31,506 bases of DNA, from the NCBI RefSeq assembly GCF_000341285.1, contig NW_005178466.1, positions 223,004 through 254,509 of the forward strand. The letters are read 5' to 3'. Each line of letters starts with the position of its first letter. The first letter of the stretch is position 1. Position numbers and translations under genes: made by a program. The notes beneath the pieces are model-generated. The model was not told the DNA's origin and made no database searches. It saw only the letters and a program-made list of their open reading frames with translations. Positions 19,049 to 29,682 of this stretch are shown here, in pieces. The DNA comes from Galdieria sulphuraria (Eukaryota; Rhodophyta; Bangiophyceae; Galdieriales; Galdieriaceae).

Positions 19049-19354
19049 CTACAAATGAAATGAGATTGCGTGGAATGATACGGACAAATCAGAGAGATTG
19101 TGGTGTTGTAGAATTCCACCGTTTATGGTGTTCCAAGTCATTCCCTGTTCTATTTATATTAGTTAACGGGACATTATTTCGTAACTTTGGAAACCGTAAA
19201 AGTCCTGAGAAAGCGGAAAACTACGCTTCAATTATTTACCTTGTACGTCGTTCAGAACTGGAAAAAGCTCGTCTGAAACGAAACTAACTCGAAAGCAACT
19301 TCTGCATAGCTGAAATATTTGAAAGGTCCAAAGTTGATATTGACATTCGTGCGG
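19049..19354 (-). other. Probable 5' exon(s)/leader of the PGDH gene, structure unresolved
   Basis: Between the eIF2B-alpha stop and the first confident PGDH exon. ATGs at 19346 and 19307 (minus) share a frame that stops within about 20 codons unless spliced. A donor tcga|gttagt and an acceptor agcgtag would join the second one to a basic stretch (FRFLRTLRFPKLRNN) that could be a targeting peptide, but its onward junction to 19048 needs a weak donor. I give this only as a possibility. Confidence 0.3.
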
Positions 19355-20373
19355 TTACTGGTACAGTCTGATTAACTCGTCACTCACAGCTGCAGGCGTT
19401 AAAACCCCCAAATCTGTGAATAACAAAGATATCAAGGATGGTGGAGTGAAATCACTTGCCGGATTCTCAAACTGGATGCCTTTTGACAAGTCAAACTCTG
19501 ACAGCAAAGGATACCAGGGTTCTCTATAGTTCCCCGGAAGTGGCAAGTCGTGCTGTCGCAACGGATAAATTCGTGAAAATTTGTAAGACTCAACCGCAAC
19601 GAAAACAGGTTTGTCATAAGATCTTGCAACTAAAGCAACCTGCAGTGAGCCAATTCTATTTATGATACCCCCATTTTCGGCTACTCCTTCTGCTCCTACT
19701 AGAACTAGGTCAACTTGATCCATAATGAAACCTTACCCAACAAAAATAAAAGTTTATTCGTTTCATAATAGACAGACTTACCCACACAAGAGTCGAGTAT
19801 GATAGTCACGGAAATACCTGCTGAAAGAAGACGTTCTGCAAAGGAGTAGCCGCTGCCGTCTGGACGGCTTTCTGTGACGTAAACACGAAATCTTTTCGTC
19901 GTTGCAGCCCTTTCAAAAACTGCCGCAACAACTCGTGAGTTTCCATGAGTCAATATTACGGAACCGTCCTGAATAAATCTTTCTCCGACTTGTGCAATCT
20001 TGTCTCTTGACGCTTCTGTACGGCCTCTAAAATACTCACCCCTCTTAATAAGCCTTCGTTTACATTCTTCAAAGTCTGAAAGCTCAAGAGAAGTGCGAAT
20101 TACAAAACGAAGGAAAAGCTCAGTGGACGCTTTAAGAGAAACGAAAGCAGTGATCGGTGCAACTTTAAGTATTGCGTCCGTAGCTTGTTTCAACTGCACC
20201 TCCAAACCCATTACTGTCTCTTCTTCTGAAGACTTGATTACTTCTGTCAGAACTGACGCAGCTGCTGGAGCATAAGCAGAGCCTGCCGCTAACTGACGTT
20301 CGAATAGCTCAATAACGTTGTTTTGAAAAGTTATTTCCTGTTCGTGTTTGTTTTGAAGCGCATCGTGCGTCAT
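19355..20373 (-). CDS. EIF2B1: Translation initiation factor eIF2B subunit alpha
   Basis: Regulatory subunit of eIF2B, the guanine-nucleotide exchange factor of eIF2; with beta and delta it senses phosphorylated eIF2. Exons 20373-19782 and 19731-19355, joined by a 50-nt intron with GTAAGT donor, give 322 residues (human 305). The junction DSCVG|FIMDQVDLVLVGAEGV rebuilds the family block. Further blocks: SVILTHGNSRVV, YVTESRPDGSGY, ENGGIINRIGSLQVAL and the characteristic end LISLLFTDLGVLTPAAVSDE. The complete C-terminal signature separates it from bacterial methylthioribose-1-phosphate isomerases and from the beta and delta subunits. Start: ATG at 20373; the frame is open nine more codons but without ATG. 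Head of a same-strand pair with PGDH and divergent from the TauE/SafE gene. Confidence 0.94.
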
Positions 20374-21677
20374 GATTAAGTTAAACCTAAACTTCCTCAA
20401 TTGATTGAATTTCCTATGCTAGACAGTAGACCTTCTAAAAATGTATTGAAGACTTGAGAGTTTACATACTTGAACTTCATATTATTTCAAATGAAAATTC
20501 TTTTCTTGATACTCATAGAAAATAGATGTGAGATTGTCCACGAAGTTTCTGAATTCGAAGAGTTTGGAAAGTTTCGAAGTAGGTCATTATAAATATCTCC
20601 AAGTAGATGTCACAAAGTGAAAACGTAAAACAGTTATAAAAATCTCATAAATAGATAATGCCAGCATTTCACAGAGAAATCCATATAAGCTCAGACTTAA
20701 TTCATTGCTACGTGGTGCCGGAAATATTTAAAATGACATGAATCTACTCGAAATTGCCACGTAGTGTATCTACTGATTTTCCAAAGAAAGACAAAAGTTA
20801 TTCCAGACACCTATAGGAACAAGTATTAGAAGGCTGTTTTATCTTTAAATTTAAACTAACAATAAAAACAAGAATTCTAAGCATTGATTCTGCCGAGTTT
20901 AAAGTATCAATTGAAGATCTGTAGCGGCTGCTAACGACTGATTTGTCAAATATGGAAAACTATCTGTCCGATAACAAGATTCGATTGATCAGAGCTCTAG
21001 AATTTGTGGTAATTTTGAAGCTGACAGAATGAACGTCTTGTAATTATTCTCTAAAATGAAGTTCTACAATTTGCTGTTTGAGACTGCATGCTCGGATGGA
21101 ACAATATACTTAGAAAATACTCTTCACGATTTGTATTAGACTGATTGCATCTGACCATTTCAGATTGAGAGATTTCGATTTCCGAGACACTCAGAATAAT
21201 ATAACCTGCAAAAGATTTCAAAAGGCAATCCTTTTCTGGTGAAGGGTTGCAGTAATCGAACAAGAATCTCATGAATATCTAAAACAGTTGTATATATGCA
21301 GCATGTATCCAATCGTCATGTACCAAAAACACCTCAACTTGAAGTGTTAGTAGAGTTGAAGCAGATCTTTGAATTTCATTCATTTGATATTCAGAATGTA
21401 AATGAAAGAAAAACTCTTCATTCTCTTTCTCATATAGAGTCATTCTGAAATGCAGTCGGTCTTTTCAAGATGCAGGAACTTCGGTGAATAATCTGTTTGA
21501 CTCTTGTTTCTCTGCATCAATGTCAAATTGGAAGAGAGCTTTTCCATTAGTCCACTTCGCGAGGGTTGTTATGGAACTGGCATAGTTGTGGTTTTGCATA
21601 AATCCATTCAGTTGAAAATTGTAAAGGGCAAGAGATTTCTATTCATCTGGAATTCTTTCCGGTTGGCTATATTCCGT
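20374..21677. other. Long divergent intergenic region, eIF2B-alpha / TauE-SafE gene
   Basis: About 1.3 kb with no convincing coding frame or RNA gene. It contains the CTACGTGG/CCACGTAG inverted pair. The frame of the downstream gene is open from about 21504, but its first ATG giving a transit-like N-terminus is at 21678, so the last part may be 5' UTR. Confidence 0.4.
20708..20764. promoter_or_regulatory. Inverted pair of an ACGTGG (G-box-like) motif
   Basis: ctacgtgg at 20708-20715 and its exact reverse complement ccacgtag at 20757-20764, 41 nt apart. The ACGTGG core is like the bZIP/bHLH G-box. The same 8-mer occurs again upstream of actin (24344-24351). Position in a divergent intergenic region is compatible with a regulatory site; function is not shown. 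Confidence 0.35.
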
Positions 21678-22748
21678 ATGGCAACGGCATTCTTGTGCCA
21701 AACTTGTTTCTGTCCTTCAAAGGAACAGTTTTCTATTTTAAAAAAAGCAAAGAGAAAATCTGTTTGCTGTAGTTCTAGGGTGACTGTATTTCCGTTCGGA
21801 TCAAAGCGGCGACTATATTTTGGACCCAGTCAACTCTGTAAAAGCTCAAATACCGTTACTTGCAAACTACTGCCCAATTTTTTTAGTAATTTATTGTTCG
21901 GTTTCTCAGCTGGTTGTATTGCGTCACTTGTAGGAGCTGGAGGAGGTGTTGTATTGACGCCTCTTTTTGTAACAGTATTTAACTCTCTCTTTCCGCTATT
22001 CCTTCTTTGATTATTGATTTCGTTAGTTCTATGGACTGACTCAAAAACAAGCACAAGGAACATCACTTGTTGCCGTTAGTTTCAATAGTCTTGTCGCTTC
22101 TTTCATATACTTCTTGGGTGGAAGAGTCCTTTTGCTACCGGCATTTTTTCTTACGTTGACTGCAGTAATTTGTGCTCGCGTCGGAGCGAAAGTTACAAGC
22201 AAACTTGATAATCTTTTTTTGCGTAAATGTTTTGGTTTTCTATTGATTTTCCTATCACTATTACTACCATTGCGTCAATATTTGCAGGTATCTTTGGGGA
22301 GAATGCCTATGCCAACGCAGGAAAAGGGCGGTCTCCTATCCATTGCGTTATATTTGTTTGCGGGAAGCATTGCAGGCTTTTTATCGGGCCTATTAGGAAT
22401 AGGAGGTGGCATTATTCTTGTGCCATTTCTAGCTGGCGCTTTAGCCATACCCCAACACTTTGCTCAGGGAACTGCGTTGCTTGGTATGCTTCTTCCTTCG
22501 TTCTCTGGAAGTTATGTACATTGGTCGCAGCGAAATGTAAATAAAAACTTGCTTCCTGGTGTTGTTACTGGTATCATTTTTGGTTCTTTTTTGGGAAGTA
22601 GGAATATCAAAGATGTCTTTAGCACACTAGCTTACAGTTAATTCTAGGCAATTTGGCGTTGTTATTCTCGGAGCGTTTGCTTAGAATTGTTTGTTGCATT
22701 GTATTCTTTCTTATTGGTCTTCGATTTATTTCAACCAGTACACAGTGA
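21678..22748 (+). CDS. TauE/SafE-type membrane permease, probably plastid envelope
   Basis: Member of the TauE/SafE (sulfite exporter, DUF81) family of multi-span transporters for small organo-sulfur or sulfite-like anions; substrate unknown. Exons 21678-21974, 22027-22597 and 22648-22748 (introns 52 and 50 nt) give 322 residues. The N-terminal ~70 residues (MATAFLCQTCFCPS..., many Ser/Lys/Arg, no acids until Glu15) look like a plastid transit peptide. Two homologous halves follow, each with the family Gly motif: LVGAGGGVVLTPL and LLGIGGGIILVPF, then GLTQKQAQGTSLVAV and HFAQGTALLGMLLPS, the matching second-helix blocks. The last exon gives LFSERLLRIVCCIVFFLIGL, the final helix. Splicing of intron 1 restores LFVT|FYGLTQ; without it the frame stops at once. 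Converges with actin, 364 bp between stops. Confidence 0.87.
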
Positions 22749-23112
22749 GGGTTTCTGGAAGCCATTGATAATAAAGTTGTAATTGTTAAAATTGCAATAT
22801 ATGATATTTGGAGTTTCTCAACTTTTTGTTGTCCTCAAGTGAAACTTTAAAAGGCGTTCTTGTAGAATATTTTAAAACTTGAAGACGCCTTCATCATGAA
22901 TCCATTCTCTTGTCGGCAGTTTCACTAAGCAAAGTAAACTAATACATCTTTAGAGCACTCCATTTAGAATCAGAGAAGTCATAATGCTATGTATAGGTAT
23001 TTTACTATAATGAGGATCTGCGAAGTATGTCTCATGAACATATATGTCAAAGATTCTTTATTTTAAAAGGCTCACTAACAAATAATCGTCACAGGGAGAG
23101 CATCTTTGCCCT
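22749..23112. other. Convergent intergenic region (TauE-SafE gene / actin)
   Basis: About 364 bp of AT-rich 3'-flanking sequence for both genes. Nothing else recognised. Confidence 0.35.
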
Positions 23113-24237
23113 TTAGAAGCATTTACGATGAACAATTGAAGGACCATGCTCATCATATTCCTCTCTTGTGACCCACATTTGTTGGAAGGTACTGAGACTC
23201 GCCAAAATGGAGCCCCCAATCCACACTGAATATTTTCTTTCGGGAGGTGCGATAACTTTGATTTTCATTGAAGATGGAGCCAGTCCTTCAATTTCCTTCT
23301 GAACACGAGCAGCAATCCCGGGATACATCGTTGTTCCACCTGACATTACTATGTTGGAATAAAGGTCCTTACGTATGTCAATATCGCATTTCATAATTGA
23401 ATTGTAAGAAGTTTTATGAACTCCATCTGCTTCACGTCCCAACATATCAGGCTTAAATAACGCCTCAGGACACATAAATCTTTCCTTTCCAACATTGATA
23501 ACCTGTCCATCTGGTAATTCATATGGCTTCTCCAGTGACGAGTTCATTGCTGCATTTTCTAGTTCCTTTTCGTAGTCCTCTGCAACATAACAAAGCTGTT
23601 GTTTGATGTCACGCACTATCTCCATCTCCGCTGTTGTGGTAAAGCTGTAACCTCGCTCCATTAGAAGTTTGGCCAGATGCTGTGTGAGGTCCCGTCCGGC
23701 CAGATCTATTCTTAGAACAGCATGAGGCAAGGAATAGCCTTCGTAAATAGGAACCGTATGGGTGACACCGTCTCCAGAATCTATTACAATTCCTGACGTT
23801 CGACCTGAAGCGTAGAGAGATAGTACCGCCTGGATTGCTACATATAAAGCAGGAACATTAAAATCTTCAAACATAATTTGTGTCATTCTTTCTCTGTTTG
23901 CTTTGGGGTTCAAAGGAGCTTCCGTCAAAAGAACGGGATGTTCCTCTGGATTCACTCGAAGTTCATTGTAAAAAGCATGATGCCAAATTTTAGCCATGTC
24001 GTCCCAGTTAGTTACAATACCGTGCTCAATAGGATATTTAATTGTGAGGATACCTCTCCTCGACATGGCAGCATCTCCAACGTACTCTTCCTTTTGCCCC
24101 ATTCCAACCATAACACCAGCTTGTTTAGGCTTCCCTATAATAGCCGGAAAAACTGCCTTCGGAGAATCTTCCCCTGCTATACCACATTTACAGTTTCCTG
24201 AACCGTTGTCCAAAACGATTGCTGGTTTATCTGACAT
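23113..24237 (-). CDS. ACT: Actin (conventional, 374 residues)
   Basis: Cytoskeletal ATPase. Single exon of 374 residues, the standard length (375 in most), starting [20 protein letters not shown] and ending [10 protein letters not shown], the invariant actin end. Conserved blocks: [60 protein letters not shown] (second phosphate loop) and [14 protein letters not shown]. Differences from usual conventional actins include CKCGIAGED for [19 protein letters not shown] for GRPRHQGVMV (the His73 region reads KQ-A) and AMSRRG for AQSKRG, i.e. changes in the DNase-I loop and near the methylated His. It is clearly actin rather than an Arp; divergence is moderate. The upstream 1.5 kb contains one CCACGTAG motif. 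Confidence 0.97.
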   Translation of the reverse strand: MSDKPAIVLDNGSGNCKCGIAGEDSPKAVFPAIIGKPKQAGVMVGMGQKEEYVGDAAMSRRGILTIKYPIEHGIVTNWDDMAKIWHHAFYNELRVNPEEHPVLLTEAPLNPKANRERMTQIMFEDFNVPALYVAIQAVLSLYASGRTSGIVIDSGDGVTHTVPIYEGYSLPHAVLRIDLAGRDLTQHLAKLLMERGYSFTTTAEMEIVRDIKQQLCYVAEDYEKELENAAMNSSLEKPYELPDGQVINVGKERFMCPEALFKPDMLGREADGVHKTSYNSIMKCDIDIRKDLYSNIVMSGGTTMYPGIAARVQKEIEGLAPSSMKIKVIAPPERKYSVWIGGSILASLSTFQQMWVTREEYDEHGPSIVHRKCF

Positions 24238-25793
24238 GCTGATATTTAAAAACTAAGGAAACGTACAACCACACAACGATTAACAGAACGGAATTCAAAA
24301 TTTCGAATACTGGGACATTCAATTTATGTCGACAAGACTTTAGCCACGTAGCTTTTGATTTTGATGATACGCGTCCTCTTTTCCACAAACTTCTAAATAA
24401 GGATCCTATAGTTTATGTATTTTAGTTTCCTACAGTCTTCTGGTGACAATGTGAAGATACCAATTTATTTCCTTAAATTGTTGATTAGAACTTGGCCGTC
24501 AGTTTAAAGGCCTTCTAAGACGTGAGACAGAGCAAGAAACATAGAGAAGAGAGAACGAGAGGAAGTAAAAAGAAAGGGCAAGATCCTCCAGCTATTACAG
24601 CTTGTTTGATATTCAATTCTTGTATTCTTCCACCTTTACTCAAAGTTCAAGGACTGAGCAGGTTTCGCCTGGTTACATAGGCAAATATTATGTTCAAACG
24701 GGCAGGATATTCTCAAAACGCCCAATAATAAACTGCCGCTTTATGTGGAAGGCAAAATATTCCATCAAGTAGAAGAACAACCTTCCTTCTTCCAGAGGAA
24801 TTCTAACACGCTTTTAGCAGCGACTCCAAATAGTCTTCTATCGCTTTGACATGGACATGGGTAATCCACAAGTAGCTTGTGTTTAAGCTTTTTGCGTTTT
24901 ACTTCTCATAGAGGAGCTTTAAGAAACTAAAGTGAATGATTCTTCTGGCTCTTTGCGTAGCTTTTGCTTTCAAATAAGTTCTATTTTTTATGAGAAAAAC
25001 CTAGCTAATCTAATCTCTACATTCTCATTTACGTTGCATAGTACTCTAAGTTGCTCAACAGTATTTTCACATATTTCCAAACAGTTTTTTGGGCAAGTTG
25101 AAAAACTGAAGAAACAACTGGAATAGACAATAACCACTGAGCAGCTAAGTGAAAGCTGGCAGTTTCCAGTAATCAGTTAAGAAGAAAGACAACTTCATGG
25201 TAACCTAATAGACAAAGGTTTGTATTTCTTGAAACATCATCCATTACTTGCCTGGTTGGAATTGCATTGGCATATTAAACTATAAATCGATAACTTGAAA
25301 TGCTGTGTAGAGGTTTCAAACCATATTCATATTTGTTCCATTCGAAGGTTGTGGGTTGCACGTTTGAGATTGGCGGCACGTTTCAGCATTTGCTGTCTGC
25401 AAGAAAATTGTTTGGTTGCACAATGAAGGAACCATAAATTTTCATGTGCTTTGAGTACATTCGACATGTACGCTGGATTGTAGAAACTTCCAATGGAGAA
25501 TATGATTCGCATTCCAAGGTATATTCAGAATCACATAATCAAGTGCGTGGAATGAAGAGGAAGTATATGACTTGTTTCACTCATATCTAAAGTATAAGCT
25601 TCCTTCTTTCAAACTTTTGCTCTTTTTGTTGCATTTTATTCATTCATTCATTTATATCTTCAACACAATGCAGCTTAAACGTGGAAGACAAGAAACAAAT
25701 GGATTGAGAACACGAGACTCAGTCCTAGCAGTTGAAACGTTGAGCAGATAACATTGAAGCTAATTTTCACCTGCTCTCTGGTCCATATACGCT
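24238..25793. other. Long intergenic region upstream of actin and downstream of SMC4
   Basis: About 1.56 kb, the largest gap. Both flanking genes are on the minus strand, so it holds the actin promoter and the SMC4 3' UTR. A purine-rich tract lies near 24525-24580. Short open frames occur (25327-25512 minus; 24932-25126 plus), but none shows a family signature. No tRNA B-box was found by eye. Confidence 0.4.
24344..24351. promoter_or_regulatory. CCACGTAG motif about 110 bp upstream of actin ATG
   Basis: Third copy of the 8-mer found as an inverted pair at 20708-20764, here within agccacgtagct, a 12-bp near-palindrome. Candidate G-box-like promoter element; inference only. Confidence 0.3.
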
Positions 25794-28700
25794 TTAGTAT
25801 ACATGAATGTCTCCGAATAAATGTGGATTCATTGCTACGCTCTTCGTTTCATTTTTGGGCTTATAAATGCCGATCAACCTATTGGCCAGCTCAAACATAT
25901 TGTTTCGTAAGGACACAATAATAAACTGAGCATTGGTTGTGCGTTCTTTGATGTAATTTGCTATGATAGAAACGTTGCGAAAATCTAAAGCAGCGTCTAT
26001 TTCATCCATGAAATATAGAGCGGCAGGTCGAAAGTGGTGCAAAGCAAAGACGAGAGCCAAAGAAGACAAAGTTTTTTCACCTCCACTAAGATTAGAAACG
26101 GTCTTCCAACTCTTCTTGGGAGGACGAATAGATAATATCACACCTTCTGAAAATGGGTCCAAGGCATCAACAAGTTCTAATTCTGCATCGCCACCGAGAG
26201 TTATCATTTGATAAAGCTCCTTAAGTTTTTTGGAGATAATTGAGAAACCTTTCATGAATGTTTCAAGTCTTTCTTTGCGAAGTGAATCATAATTTCTACG
26301 AAGGGTATCACGTTGATTCGAAATAGTGTCCAACTCTGTAACAAGTTTGTTATATTCTGTCTCTTTTACTTGGTAAGTCATAATTGCTGTCATGTCGGGA
26401 TTCAACTTTTTCATTTCCTCTTGGAGTTTCTGCACTTTCTTGTCTATTGCATCTTCCCAGTTTTTAGGGGTTTCGTATGTCTCTGCATCCAAAAAGAAAT
26501 CATCTATGCCATTACAAATAGGAATACCGGCGTTTTCTAAGTCCACGATATGCTCTTCAACCTTAAGTTTGAGCGATCGAGCTTCTTTTGTCCAATATAC
26601 AATTTTTGCGTCCATGTCTTGGATTTTCTTCTTCAAATCATCCAATTGGTTTTCAAGTCGGGACTCGTCTTTTCTAGCAGATGCAGTCTGCATCTTATAA
26701 GATTCGTATTCCTGCTTCACTTTTGACAACTTCCCTTCTCGTTCCTTTTGTTCTTCTTCGCAGTGTCTATAATTTTCTAGAACAGTCAAAGCTTTACTTT
26801 CAAGATCTTCAAGATGCTCTTTTCTAGAATGAATCTGCTCCTCGACGGAAGAAAGTTCTTTTTCCAATTCAGAAATATATAATTCTGCATTTTCAATACA
26901 TTTCCGAGCTTTTTCCATTTCAAATCGAGCATTAGCTCTCTCCTTAACGAAATTTTGTATTTTGATTTCTGATGAAGCAACATTAGATTTCGCATTTACG
27001 AGTGCTTCTCCTCCAATTTCATTTATGCGTTCATCCAAAACTTTCAACCGCTCTTCCAATTTTGTTGTTTCTTGTATTGACTGCTCAAGCATTTTCAGGG
27101 TTTCTTCTCTTCGGGTGACCAGGGATTCTCGTTGTCTTCGCAAGCTGGAGTTGGTTTCGTCTCCTTGCTGACGTTTCAAACTTGTTACCCGACTTTCAAG
27201 CTCTCTCTTTTGTTCTAATAGTGATTTCTCAGCCAGTTCATATTTATCCTTGTCAATTGTTAACTCATCTAACTTTGTCACCTCTTGCTGTTCACGGATA
27301 TTCATATCATGGATTTCCACACGAACCCTGTTCAACTCTTCAGCGGCCTCATTGAAACAGTCTGTCAAAGTTTTCAACGAATTTGCGTCAACAGTTGCAG
27401 ATGACTGAAATTGCTTGAAGGAAATCTTGACGTTGCCACCCCCACTGATAGTACCTGCCGGCTCAATCAATTGTCCCGCAAGTGTCACCACACGGTACCG
27501 TTTGGTAGGTTGATAAGCAAGCCTTGTTGCTTCATCTAAATTAGGAGCCACTAAAGTGTCTCGTAGCACAAAGTAGAAAGCCAATCTGGCTCTTTCATTT
27601 TCAGCGTTTATCAAATCTATCAGCCTTTTACTGCCTTTTACGATCTGAGGCGATTCCAATTTTTCTTGAAGATATTGTATTTTTTCGAGAATAATGAAAG
27701 TACTTCTTCCAAGTGAGTTCGACTTTAGGAAAGCAACACATTTTTCTGCTTGTTCAGCGGTCTCTACGACCAAGTGTTCGGCACTCATGCCGATTGCCGC
27801 TCCAGCTGCAAAGTCATACTTTTCGTCCACCGTACCCAAATCAGCTAGACGGCCTAGCAAACCGGACAAAATGCCTTCTTTCACAGCTGCTCGTAATGCT
27901 TCGTACATTTTGTTTTTGTTCTGCTTTCTGTTGTTATCCATTTTGGAAGCTTCCATTCGCACTCTTATTTTAGAGATCTTCTGTTCCAGTTCCTCTTCTT
28001 TAAGCTGAAGTTCGCGTTTCTGCTTCCGAAGGTCATCCACTTGATGTGCTGCATAGGCACTCTTCACTTGCTGAATATTAGCTTGAATTTTGTTCATCTC
28101 GTCATCTAAACTGAAAATTCTTTCGGTAGTTTCTTTAAGTAGTCGTTCAGGTTCATCTATTCTACTTGAAACTTCCTCAATTGCATCATCGAGTTCCTTC
28201 AGTGCGTCCTGTTGAGTTTCAAGTTGGGTCTTTTTTTGGGTTAAACTTTCTTTTACAGTTAACATCTCATCGCGAATGTCTGCTGTCGAATGTCGGAGTT
28301 GATAGTAGATCTGTTGCAGAATGTCTTCTTCCTTCGCTAATTGAATTTTCAGTCTTTCAAGCTCTGCCTCTATTTCCTGAAGATGATTTTCATTTGTTGT
28401 TAGTGATGACCTTTCTCTTTGTATTGTTTCTTTGTTTTCTTCAATCTTTGCCAAAATGCTCTTTTGCATTTTCAATAAATGCTTGAGTTCCTCTCTCGAT
28501 TTAACATCGTCCTGCTCAAATTTCGAGAACTGATCCTTTAGTTCGTTTAAATGATTGACCCCTTGCTCATGTTCTAAGCATGCTTCCTTGTATCTTTCTT
28601 CCAATTCTGTCATCTTGTTTTTGATTGCAACATTAGTTTCCTTAAGCTTGTGCAACTCTTCATCCAAATACTGAGACTTGTCTAGAGCTCGTTGTTTTCC

Positions 28701-29591
28701 TAGCTGCGAATTTCTTATCATCAACTGGCACTTGAGTCCTTGTTGTTGCAGCATATCAGTTTGTATTTGTAAATAGGATTTGGCTTCTTCCTTTGAAGAC
28801 TCCAAGTTTTTTAGTTCCTTTCCGAGAGCCTTTACCTTATTCAGGACGCGTGTTCTTTCCTCGCTTAGGCTTTCAATCTTCTGAGATGTTTGTTCGATTG
28901 CCTCAACGAATTTATTCGAACCTATTATATCTTCCAGATATTCCAGCAATCCTTCTTCGTGAGATGCAGTTGCTTTTGGCTTCATAAGAGCAATTTGCTC
29001 TATTTCACCTTGCAGGATAAGAAATCTGTTGTTCTCCAAATCCACACCTTTCGAAAGAAGTAGCTCACGAATCTCACTATACGGGGTGTTTTCTCCATTT
29101 AGGAAATATTTAGAAGTGTTATTCATAAATGCAGTTCTTTTGACTTCAAACTCTGATCCTGGTACGATAGAGTTCTGCTCTTCTGTCGAAACTTCGTCGA
29201 AAATCTCGCAAAAACTCACAGTGACTGATGTTTGTTGAGGTTGTTTTTGAAGGTTTGAAGCTGAATAAATCAAGTCCGATACTCTGTTTAGTCTCATTTG
29301 CTTTGCTCTCCTTCCAAAGACAAACAACATCGCATCAATGACGTTGGACTTGCCACTACCATTTGGTCCAACAATAGCCGAAAAGTTTTTATGAAACGGT
29401 CCAACAGTAACGTTTCCTGCATAAGATTTGAAGTTTTCAAGAGATAGAGACTGAATAACGAGTCTCCTTCGAGGTTTCCTGGTACTACCAAGCTCGTCAT
29501 CTCCAGTGAAAGGGATGTCTTTTTCTAGGTGAACACTACTCAACCTTTCAGAAATATCTTGCAAGCTGTCTTGTTCCTCTTTATTTGCCAT
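25794..29591 (-). CDS. SMC4: Condensin subunit SMC4
   Basis: Core ATPase of condensin, pairing with SMC2 to compact mitotic chromosomes. Single exon, 1265 residues. Order: polar N-terminus; ATPase head with Walker A GPNGSGKS (75-82); SMC4-type block FLILQGEIEQIALMKPKA, then EEGLLEYLEDIIGSNKF; coiled coil; hinge (about 570-735, with LSGLLGRLADLGTVDEKYD and the Gly-rich GTISGGGNVK); second coiled coil; C-terminal head with signature LSGGEKTLSSLALVFAL (from 1168) and Walker B YFMDEIDAALD; D-loop region; end FIIVSLRNNMFELANRLIGI. The EGLLEYLEDIIG block and the long N-terminal extension mark it as SMC4 rather than SMC2 or a cohesin SMC. Start: ATG at 29591 is the first in frame. No intron in nearly 3.8 kb. 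Divergent from the small gene at 29683, 91 bp between ATGs. Confidence 0.97.
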   Translation of the reverse strand: MANKEEQDSLQDISERLSSVHLEKDIPFTGDDELGSTRKPRRRLVIQSLSLENFKSYAGNVTVGPFHKNFSAIVGPNGSGKSNVIDAMLFVFGRRAKQMRLNRVSDLIYSASNLQKQPQQTSVTVSFCEIFDEVSTEEQNSIVPGSEFEVKRTAFMNNTSKYFLNGENTPYSEIRELLLSKGVDLENNRFLILQGEIEQIALMKPKATASHEEGLLEYLEDIIGSNKFVEAIEQTSQKIESLSEERTRVLNKVKALGKELKNLESSKEEAKSYLQIQTDMLQQQGLKCQLMIRNSQLGKQRALDKSQYLDEELHKLKETNVAIKNKMTELEERYKEACLEHEQGVNHLNELKDQFSKFEQDDVKSREELKHLLKMQKSILAKIEENKETIQRERSSLTTNENHLQEIEAELERLKIQLAKEEDILQQIYYQLRHSTADIRDEMLTVKESLTQKKTQLETQQDALKELDDAIEEVSSRIDEPERLLKETTERIFSLDDEMNKIQANIQQVKSAYAAHQVDDLRKQKRELQLKEEELEQKISKIRVRMEASKMDNNRKQNKNKMYEALRAAVKEGILSGLLGRLADLGTVDEKYDFAAGAAIGMSAEHLVVETAEQAEKCVAFLKSNSLGRSTFIILEKIQYLQEKLESPQIVKGSKRLIDLINAENERARLAFYFVLRDTLVAPNLDEATRLAYQPTKRYRVVTLAGQLIEPAGTISGGGNVKISFKQFQSSATVDANSLKTLTDCFNEAAEELNRVRVEIHDMNIREQQEVTKLDELTIDKDKYELAEKSLLEQKRELESRVTSLKRQQGDETNSSLRRQRESLVTRREETLKMLEQSIQETTKLEERLKVLDERINEIGGEALVNAKSNVASSEIKIQNFVKERANARFEMEKARKCIENAELYISELEKELSSVEEQIHSRKEHLEDLESKALTVLENYRHCEEEQKEREGKLSKVKQEYESYKMQTASARKDESRLENQLDDLKKKIQDMDAKIVYWTKEARSLKLKVEEHIVDLENAGIPICNGIDDFFLDAETYETPKNWEDAIDKKVQKLQEEMKKLNPDMTAIMTYQVKETEYNKLVTELDTISNQRDTLRRNYDSLRKERLETFMKGFSIISKKLKELYQMITLGGDAELELVDALDPFSEGVILSIRPPKKSWKTVSNLSGGEKTLSSLALVFALHHFRPAALYFMDEIDAALDFRNVSIIANYIKERTTNAQFIIVSLRNNMFELANRLIGIYKPKNETKSVAMNPHLFGDIHVY

Positions 29592-29682
29592 AGTTCAGTA
29601 CCTGTGAGGACAAGGACGAAATGTTAATTTTAGATTACCCGCCAAAGTCATTTTGAAATTTGACCCGGGCAACAGGATTAAT
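29592..29682. promoter_or_regulatory. 91-bp divergent spacer between SMC4 and securin-like gene
   Basis: Short shared upstream region between two outward ATGs. It could act as one bidirectional promoter, which would co-express the two genes. No TATA box or other named motif is seen. Confidence 0.45.

Noticed and set aside
20401-21677. Possible RNA genes (tRNA or snoRNA) in the long divergent gap
   Set aside because: No A-box/B-box pair or paired C/D boxes found by eye; a covariance-model scan would be needed to exclude them.
24590-24766. Open plus-strand frame reading PGYIGKYYVQTGRIFSKRP and onward
   Set aside because: Has no ATG and no clear splice partner upstream; similarity to any family not recognised. 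Could be a fragment or chance.
24932-25126. Plus-strand ORF of 64 codons in the same gap
   Set aside because: Starts with a non-ATG codon, Ser/Phe-rich composition typical of AT-rich non-coding DNA, no family resemblance.
25327-25512. Small minus-strand ORF of 61 codons starting with ATG
   Set aside because: No recognised motif, no partner exon found, and it lies in the long gap behind SMC4; the basic end (LKRAANLKRATHNLR) is suggestive but not enough to call a gene.
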